Origin: Eubacterium sp.
GTDB lineage: Bacteria; Bacillota; Clostridia; Oscillospirales; Acutalibacteraceae
Direction: 5' to 3'
Length of the DNA stretch: 9,913 nt
Assembly (NCBI GenBank): GCA_017543415.1
Contig: JAFYGD010000232.1
Coordinates: 1 to 9,913 of the forward strand
Position 1 is the stretch's first letter; the number at the start of each line of letters is the position of its first letter. Both the position numbers and the translations under genes were made by a program. Of the stretch, positions 5,889 to 9,913 are shown one piece after another. The notes under the pieces were generated by a model. The model did not search any database. It was given only the letters and a program-made list of their open reading frames with translations, and was not told the DNA's origin.

Positions 5889-7697
5889 ATGGGTGAAAAA
5901 CAAGGAAAGGTAAAGGCTCTCTTTACCGACATTAAAACCCACTGGAAAAAGCCTGCGCCCGGTAAGTATGTTCCGTACCGCGAATATCTGGACATACTGA
6001 TTGGCTCCGGCTCTAACTACGCGGGTTCAAAGATTCTTGAATACATCGCCTTCGGTGCAGGCTGCTACCTGATGATGTATCATTATAAGCTCCCGTACAT
6101 TACCTATTCGGTAATCGGACTTATAAATATGCCCCTCGGTTATTTATGGGCAATCCTATGGTGGATTGTTTCGGATAACCTCGGTTTCCTGCCGAAAAAG
6201 ACGGAGAAAAAGCTATACGGAGTTTACATAGGCGCCGCGCTTCTGGGACTGTTCATGATTTTCTTCAATTTTGAACCGTTACTCAACCCCGCCAACCCGA
6301 TAGTAGCAACTCTTAATTCGTTCAGGGGTATATCCGCGGCTTCCTCAATAAAGATACTCGGTACCTTTATGCTTAACAGCGGCTGGAAGGGAGCGCGTAA
6401 CATCTTCTGGCGTAAAAAGCTTATTCCGAAATTCGGACGTTACAAGTATTCGCTTTACTGCGATTACCTGCCGATGAACATTATGGTAATAGCTATCGGC
6501 TGGCTTCCGTTTTATAACATTCAGGACGAGGTAACGCGTGTTTGGGTTGCAAACCTTCTGTTTGCAATTTACTGTGTATTCGGCTTCGGCAACAACCTTG
6601 AAATGTGCTGCCAGAATATCTCCCCGAACGTACGTGAAAGAATTTTTGTAAGAGCATATCCTATCAAGCTTTCACACCTTGCATGGTCTATTATTGCTCT
6701 TATTGTTCCGGTTCTTATCGGTAAAACAAAGGATAACTGGGCTGATATTGCAGTATTCAAATGGATTATTCCCGGTATCTTCTTTGTATTTTCAACGCTG
6801 ACTGTTGTTCTTGCGGGAAGGATTAAGGAAAGAATACCGCAGCCGCCGCTTGAAAAGAAGGTTAATATTAAAATCTGGGACGGTATGTTCGGCGTAATGC
6901 GTAACAAGTACAAATGGACCCTTACTGTTGTAGGACTGCTTGATTCGCTCGGTAACGGTATGCTTGCGTTTACAACCATCCTTTACCTTTACACCTTCAG
7001 GCTTTCGGGACTTGCGTACAGCTTGATTGTTGCTCTCGTTTCCTTTGCGGGAACGCCTCCCGATTTCTTTACGCCTTACTTTATCAAGAGATTTACATAC
7101 AAGCAGATAATGATTTTCCACCAGTATTCGCGTGCTATCGGCTTTACCGTAATCGTTTTGTGCTATCTGTTCCTCGGACAGAACCTTAAGCTTTGCGGTA
7201 TTATTTCCGTTGTTATGCTTATTCTTATGGAAATGTGCAAAACGGTACCCGTTTCAGTCGGCCACGATATGGATATACGTATTTCGGACTATCAGATGTA
7301 TCTGTCAGGCGAAAGGCTTGAAAACTTCTCCGGCGTATTCGGCTGGTTTACGGGACCGATTACTACCTTTGTAGGTCTTATTATCCCGCTGCTTATGCTC
7401 AGGGGCGGATTCAACTCAAACTTTGACGTTCTGTTCATTGACGAATCAAGAAGAAACATAATAGTTGTACCGATTATTATGGACGTTATAGGCTATGTTC
7501 TTATGTCCATCCCCTACTTCTTCTGGGATTACGACGACGATAAGCAGAACAAGGTTATGGAGGTTCTGCGCCGCCGTGAAGAGGTTACAAGAAAGCAGAT
7601 GGAACAGGGCGACGATAGCACCCCCGAGGAAAACGCCGCTGCTGCTTTAAATGATGAAACAGTGGCTGAAACTGAAACTGCGGAGGTGATGTCATGA
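5889..7697 (+). CDS. GPH-family (MFS_2) cation:glycoside symporter
   Basis: A 602-residue polytopic membrane protein with about twelve hydrophobic segments between residues 45 and 560. It would import a glycoside or oligosaccharide with a cation. Signatures of the glycoside-pentoside-hexuronide group include an N-half FGRYKY at 182-187, matching the family's G-R-y-R/K-p/y loop, and a C-half segment at 460-480 with D460, D462, DY at 467-468 and GERLE at 474-478, corresponding to the family's DY...TG-R-E motif. It is longer than the usual 450-500 residues: there is a 30-40 residue hydrophilic N-terminus and a charged, Ala/Glu-rich cytosolic tail of about 60 residues. AAGGAG at 5874-5879 precedes ATG 5889. 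The gene follows a cytosolic esterase and GH31 enzyme, consistent with substrate supply. It overlaps the LRR gene by ATGA. The substrate is not determinable from sequence alone. Confidence 0.82.
   Translation: MGEKQGKVKALFTDIKTHWKKPAPGKYVPYREYLDILIGSGSNYAGSKILEYIAFGAGCYLMMYHYKLPYITYSVIGLINMPLGYLWAILWWIVSDNLGFLPKKTEKKLYGVYIGAALLGLFMIFFNFEPLLNPANPIVATLNSFRGISAASSIKILGTFMLNSGWKGARNIFWRKKLIPKFGRYKYSLYCDYLPMNIMVIAIGWLPFYNIQDEVTRVWVANLLFAIYCVFGFGNNLEMCCQNISPNVRERIFVRAYPIKLSHLAWSIIALIVPVLIGKTKDNWADIAVFKWIIPGIFFVFSTLTVVLAGRIKERIPQPPLEKKVNIKIWDGMFGVMRNKYKWTLTVVGLLDSLGNGMLAFTTILYLYTFRLSGLAYSLIVALVSFAGTPPDFFTPYFIKRFTYKQIMIFHQYSRAIGFTVIVLCYLFLGQNLKLCGIISVVMLILMEMCKTVPVSVGHDMDIRISDYQMYLSGERLENFSGVFGWFTGPITTFVGLIIPLLMLRGGFNSNFDVLFIDESRRNIIVVPIIMDVIGYVLMSIPYFFWDYDDDKQNKVMEVLRRREEVTRKQMEQGDDSTPEENAAAALNDETVAETETAEVMS
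7682..7697 (+). promoter_or_regulatory. Ribosome binding site and ATGA overlap coupling transporter and LRR gene
   Basis: GGAGGTGAT (7682-7690) is a near-perfect match to the anti-Shine-Dalgarno and lies within the last transporter codons. ATG 7694-7696 overlaps the transporter stop TGA 7695-7697. This arrangement is typical of translational coupling and fixes the LRR start. Confidence 0.85.
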
Positions 7698-9118
7698 AAT
7701 TAGGTAAGAAAAAGAATGCTCCCGAAGCCGTTGAGGAAAAGGAAGAGGATTTCCTTGCTCAGGAAGCAAAGGAAATGGAGGAGCAGGCTCCCGAATACAC
7801 GCTTGACATCCCCGACGATGAAATCTGGACTTATCAGATTGAAGGACTTCAGGCTCCGAAAATCGGCGTTTCCTATGATAACGCAAAGGGTAAGAAAATT
7901 GCGGTTGTATTAATTCTTGTTGTTGCAATTTCGCTCAGTATTTTCTTCTCAATCCTTGCGTTAAGGAACACGGAATATAAATTCACAGAGATTGAAGGCG
8001 GCTATGAGCTGACTTCATATACCAACCCCGGCAGCGTAAGAGAGGTTAAGCTTGATTACGTTGACGGTGATACAAACAAGCCGATTGTTGCGCTCCACGA
8101 TTACGCTTTCAACTGCGACGGCGCTATTGAAAGAGTTTACATCGGCAAGGACGTTAAGGAATTTAACGGAAAGTCAATATATTCCTGCTGGAATATTCAG
8201 TACGTTGAGGTTGACGATGAAAACCCGTATTACTGCGATGTTGACGGAATTGTTTTCAGCAAGGATATGACAAAGCTCATCTTCTTCCCCACCGATTATG
8301 ACAGAACCCGCCGCCTTAAAGAAGGCTACGCTCATCTTGTATGGGAGTGCGAGGTTTGCGGCAGGCAGTACGACCCCGAAAAGGGAGACGCCGAAATGGG
8401 AATTGCCCCCGGAACGCTGCCAACCGAATTTCCCGAGGATTTCCATTGTCCCGGCAAGGACGGAAAGCCCTGCAATTCAAAAGAGAATTCGTACTACAAG
8501 GCTTACCATTCCGATATTAAGGACAAGGACGGAAATGAGCTTTGGGAACTCATTTGGGATATTCCGGAGGAATTCCAGGGAGATTATTATGAGGAATACA
8601 ACCTCAAAACAAGAACCTTTATTGTTCCCTCAAGCGTTACTGAAATCGGTCAGCTTGCGCTTGCTTATTCCAACAACACCGAAATCTACCTTCCCGAAGG
8701 ACTTAAGATAATCGGCAATCAGGGAATATTCAAGAACGAGCATCTTCGCCACATTTATTCCTACAAGAGCGACAAGCCCGTAACGGGAATGTTCTACGAA
8801 GTAATTCCGCAGCTCGGAACTGTTTACAATTCCCTTCCCGAAGGACTTGAAGAGCTAGGTTCTGACTCTCTTTACTATCTGCGGTCTATGGATTATATCT
8901 ACATCCCCTCTTCGGTTAAGAAGATAGGCCATCACTGCATGTGGGATTCGGTATATAAGGACAACGGCGAAGTCAAAGGCGTTACGGAGGTTAACGTTGC
9001 GCTTGACGAAGAAACCTTTAAAAACAGCGTTGAGGTAGGCGAAAGCTGGAGACCCGAATACAACGACGGTCTTTTCAACAAAAAGTCACCCGTAAATTAC
9101 GGCGCTGCAAGACAGTAA
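7694..9118 (+). CDS. Membrane-anchored extracellular BspA-type LRR protein with rubredoxin-like insert
   Basis: This 474-residue protein has a Glu/Lys-rich cytoplasmic N-terminus (1-65), one membrane helix (about 69-90, preceded by KGKK, so C-terminus outside) and a large external region. Residues about 140-203 form BspA/LRR_5-type repeats, including the recognisable NPYYCDVDGIVFSKDMTKLI (178-197). Repeats resume at about 308-345 (VPSSVTEIG, then LPEGLKIIG) and 380-412 (LPEGLEELG, then IPSSVKKIG). Between them lies an insert of about 100 residues. Its first part (217-260) resembles rubredoxin: C219-x2-C222, Y226-D-P, GD 231-232, APGT 238-241, and C252-P, with a fourth Cys at 260. LRR proteins of this type usually bind ligands or partners at the surface. 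Coupling to the symporter gene suggests a transporter-associated role (inference). Whether the insert binds metal is unknown. Confidence 0.85.
   Translation: MKLGKKKNAPEAVEEKEEDFLAQEAKEMEEQAPEYTLDIPDDEIWTYQIEGLQAPKIGVSYDNAKGKKIAVVLILVVAISLSIFFSILALRNTEYKFTEIEGGYELTSYTNPGSVREVKLDYVDGDTNKPIVALHDYAFNCDGAIERVYIGKDVKEFNGKSIYSCWNIQYVEVDDENPYYCDVDGIVFSKDMTKLIFFPTDYDRTRRLKEGYAHLVWECEVCGRQYDPEKGDAEMGIAPGTLPTEFPEDFHCPGKDGKPCNSKENSYYKAYHSDIKDKDGNELWELIWDIPEEFQGDYYEEYNLKTRTFIVPSSVTEIGQLALAYSNNTEIYLPEGLKIIGNQGIFKNEHLRHIYSYKSDKPVTGMFYEVIPQLGTVYNSLPEGLEELGSDSLYYLRSMDYIYIPSSVKKIGHHCMWDSVYKDNGEVKGVTEVNVALDEETFKNSVEVGESWRPEYNDGLFNKKSPVNYGAARQ
8342..8473 (+). other. Rubredoxin-like domain encoded within the LRR gene
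   Basis: Codons 217-260. Cys219, Cys222 and Cys252 have the exact spacing of rubredoxin ligands 1-3 (offsets 3 and 30). The intervening residues match the family without gaps: aromatic two before the first Cys (W217), VCG, YDPE, GD, G-I-APGT, PEDF, then CP. The fourth Cys is displaced: offset 8 (Cys260) instead of 3. Confidence 0.75.
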
Positions 9119-9128
9119 AACAATAATT

Positions 9129-9163
9129 TAAGGGCGGTTTTTCCGCCCTTATTTATATTATTA
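9129..9163 (+). terminator. Rho-independent terminator of the transporter-LRR unit
   Basis: A GC-rich stem, AAGGGCGG (9130-9137) with CCGCCCTT (9143-9150) and loop TTTTT, is extended by one T-A pair and followed by a T-rich stretch. It lies 12 bases after the LRR stop and insulates rpsB. Confidence 0.9.
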
Positions 9164-9173
9164 AAAATAATAC

Positions 9174-9202
9174 TTGATTTTTGATTTTTACTGTGTTATT
9201 AT
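9174..9202 (+). promoter_or_regulatory. Promoter of rpsB
   Basis: TTGATT (9174-9179), a 17-base spacer and TATTAT (9197-9202), with an extended -10 TGT at 9194-9196. Transcription should start near 9209, leaving a leader of about 110 bases. A second pairing, TTGATT 9181-9186 with TTATAC 9202-9207, has only a 15-base spacer and is less likely. Confidence 0.6.
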
Positions 9203-9209
9203 TATACAG

Positions 9210-9311
9210 CACAAATTTGATTTGTGAAAAACCCACATACGCCTTTGTACCTTAGGTGATTGATTCAGGTACCTGCCATTTGGGCGTATGGAGGAATAAC
9301 CTTAAAGGAGG
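9210..9311 (+). ncRNA. Structured rpsB leader (candidate autoregulatory element)
   Basis: The leader can fold into two elements. A 5'-terminal hairpin has arms CACAAAT (9210-9216) and ATTTGTG (9220-9226). A longer element has outer stem CATACGCC (9236-9243) with GGCGTATG (9283-9290) and inner stem GTACCT (9247-9252) with AGGTAC (9267-9272). A perfect palindrome CAGGTACCTG (9266-9275) gives an alternative pairing. The ribosome binding site AAAGGAGG is at 9304-9311. Ribosomal protein leaders commonly bind their own product; I do not match this to a named family. Confidence 0.5.
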
Positions 9312-9319
9312 AAATTATA

Positions 9320-9913
9320 ATGGCAAACGTAGTTTCTATGAAACAGCTTTTAGAAGCAGGTGTTCACTTCGGACACCAGACAAGAAGATGGAACCCCAAA
9401 ATGGCTGAATACATCTTCACAGAGCGTAACGGCATTTACATCATCGACCTTCAGAAAACAGTTAAGAAGCTCGACGAAGCTTATATGTTCGTACGCGACC
9501 TTGCTGCAGACGGCGGCAGCATCATTTTCGTAGGTACCAAAAAGCAGGCTCAGGACAGCGTTAAGGAAGAAGCTGAACGTTGCGGAATGCCCTTCGTAAA
9601 CGCAAGATGGCTTGGCGGTATGCTTACAAACTTCAAGACTATCAGAGGCAGAGTTGCACGTCTTGCACAGCTTAAGAAGATGCAGGAAGACGGCACATTT
9701 GACCTCCTTCCCAAGAAGGAAGTTGCAGGCCTTGAGCTTGAAATTGAAAAGCTTGAAAAGTACCTTGGCGGTATCACCGAAATGAAGAAAATCCCCGAGG
9801 CAATGTTTATCGTTGACCCCCGCAAGGAAAGAATTGCAGTTCAGGAAGCATTAAAGCTCGGTCTTCCCATCGTAGCTATTGTTGATACAAACTGCGACCC
9901 TGACGAAATTGAC
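9320..9913 (+). CDS. rpsB: 30S ribosomal protein S2, partial (C-terminus off the right edge)
   Basis: The first 198 codons of S2, which normally has about 230-260 residues, so roughly 30-60 are missing. S2 assembles late on the 30S head-body junction and recruits S1 in many bacteria. The N-terminus [20 protein letters not shown] is the classic S2 opening, followed by [37 protein letters not shown] and [11 protein letters not shown], all diagnostic. The helical coiled-coil hairpin (about residues 105-155) is intact. AAAGGAGG at 9304-9311 sets the start at ATG 9320. Its partner tsf (EF-Ts) is expected just beyond the window. No anomalies are seen. Confidence 0.98.
   Translation, partial: MANVVSMKQLLEAGVHFGHQTRRWNPKMAEYIFTERNGIYIIDLQKTVKKLDEAYMFVRDLAADGGSIIFVGTKKQAQDSVKEEAERCGMPFVNARWLGGMLTNFKTIRGRVARLAQLKKMQEDGTFDLLPKKEVAGLELEIEKLEKYLGGITEMKKIPEAMFIVDPRKERIAVQEALKLGLPIVAIVDTNCDPDEID

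Noticed and set aside
9288..9299. Three-codon leader peptide ATG-GAG-GAA-TAA before rpsB
   Set aside because: It has no Shine-Dalgarno in front of it and lies in the base-paired arm of the leader, so it is not listed as a gene.
9550..9825. 91-codon minus-strand frame inside rpsB
   Set aside because: It is antisense to a highly conserved ribosomal protein gene, and nothing independent supports it.
1..9913. CRISPR arrays, insertion sequences, tRNA genes, T-box or metabolite riboswitches
   Set aside because: I saw no regularly spaced repeats, transposase-like proteins, cloverleaf sequences or T-box consensus in any intergenic region.

Overview
The window looks like chromosomal DNA from a low-to-moderate GC Gram-positive anaerobe of the class Clostridia, plausibly a gut Oscillospiraceae/Ruminococcaceae-type bacterium. 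The reasons are consistent GGAGG/GAGGTGA ribosome binding sites, TTGACA/TATAAT-type promoters, a secreted protein with a Listeria-Bacteroides (InlB B-type) repeat, a BspA-type leucine-rich-repeat protein, a GPH-type sugar symporter, and an S2 protein of typical Firmicutes character. This is inferred from gene content and style, not from a search.

Layout. (1) Positions 1-1287, minus strand: the N-terminal 429 codons of an exported surface protein of unknown function, running off the left edge. (2) 1438-2172, minus: a six-helix membrane protein of the Pr6Pr/FAR-17a-like type with its own promoter and terminator. (3) 2173-2275: a compact divergent promoter region with two back-to-back sigma-A promoters. 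(4) 2276-5797, plus: a two-gene unit of cytoplasmic enzymes, a type-B carboxylesterase followed with no gap (TAA then ATG) by a GH31 alpha-glycosidase. (5) 5889-9118, plus: a second two-gene unit with its own extended -10 promoter, consisting of a GPH-family cation:glycoside symporter and, overlapping it by four bases (ATGA), a membrane-anchored extracellular LRR protein, ending at a strong terminator. (6) 9165-9913, plus: promoter, structured leader and the first 198 codons of rpsB (ribosomal protein S2), a housekeeping gene.

How the genes may work together (inference): the symporter would import a small alpha-linked glycoside, possibly acylated. The esterase would remove ester groups and the GH31 enzyme would cleave the glycosidic bond, both in the cytosol, since neither has a signal peptide. 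The LRR protein is translationally coupled to the symporter, and its bulk is predicted to lie outside the cell, so it may be an accessory or binding partner of the transporter.

The most unusual thing in the window is inside that LRR protein. Residues 217-260 align without gaps to rubredoxin through the first three iron ligands (C-x2-C, then C at exactly the rubredoxin distance), but the second knuckle is expanded from C-x2-C to C-x7-C. A rubredoxin-like domain spliced between BspA-type repeats in an exported, membrane-tethered protein is not an architecture I recognise.
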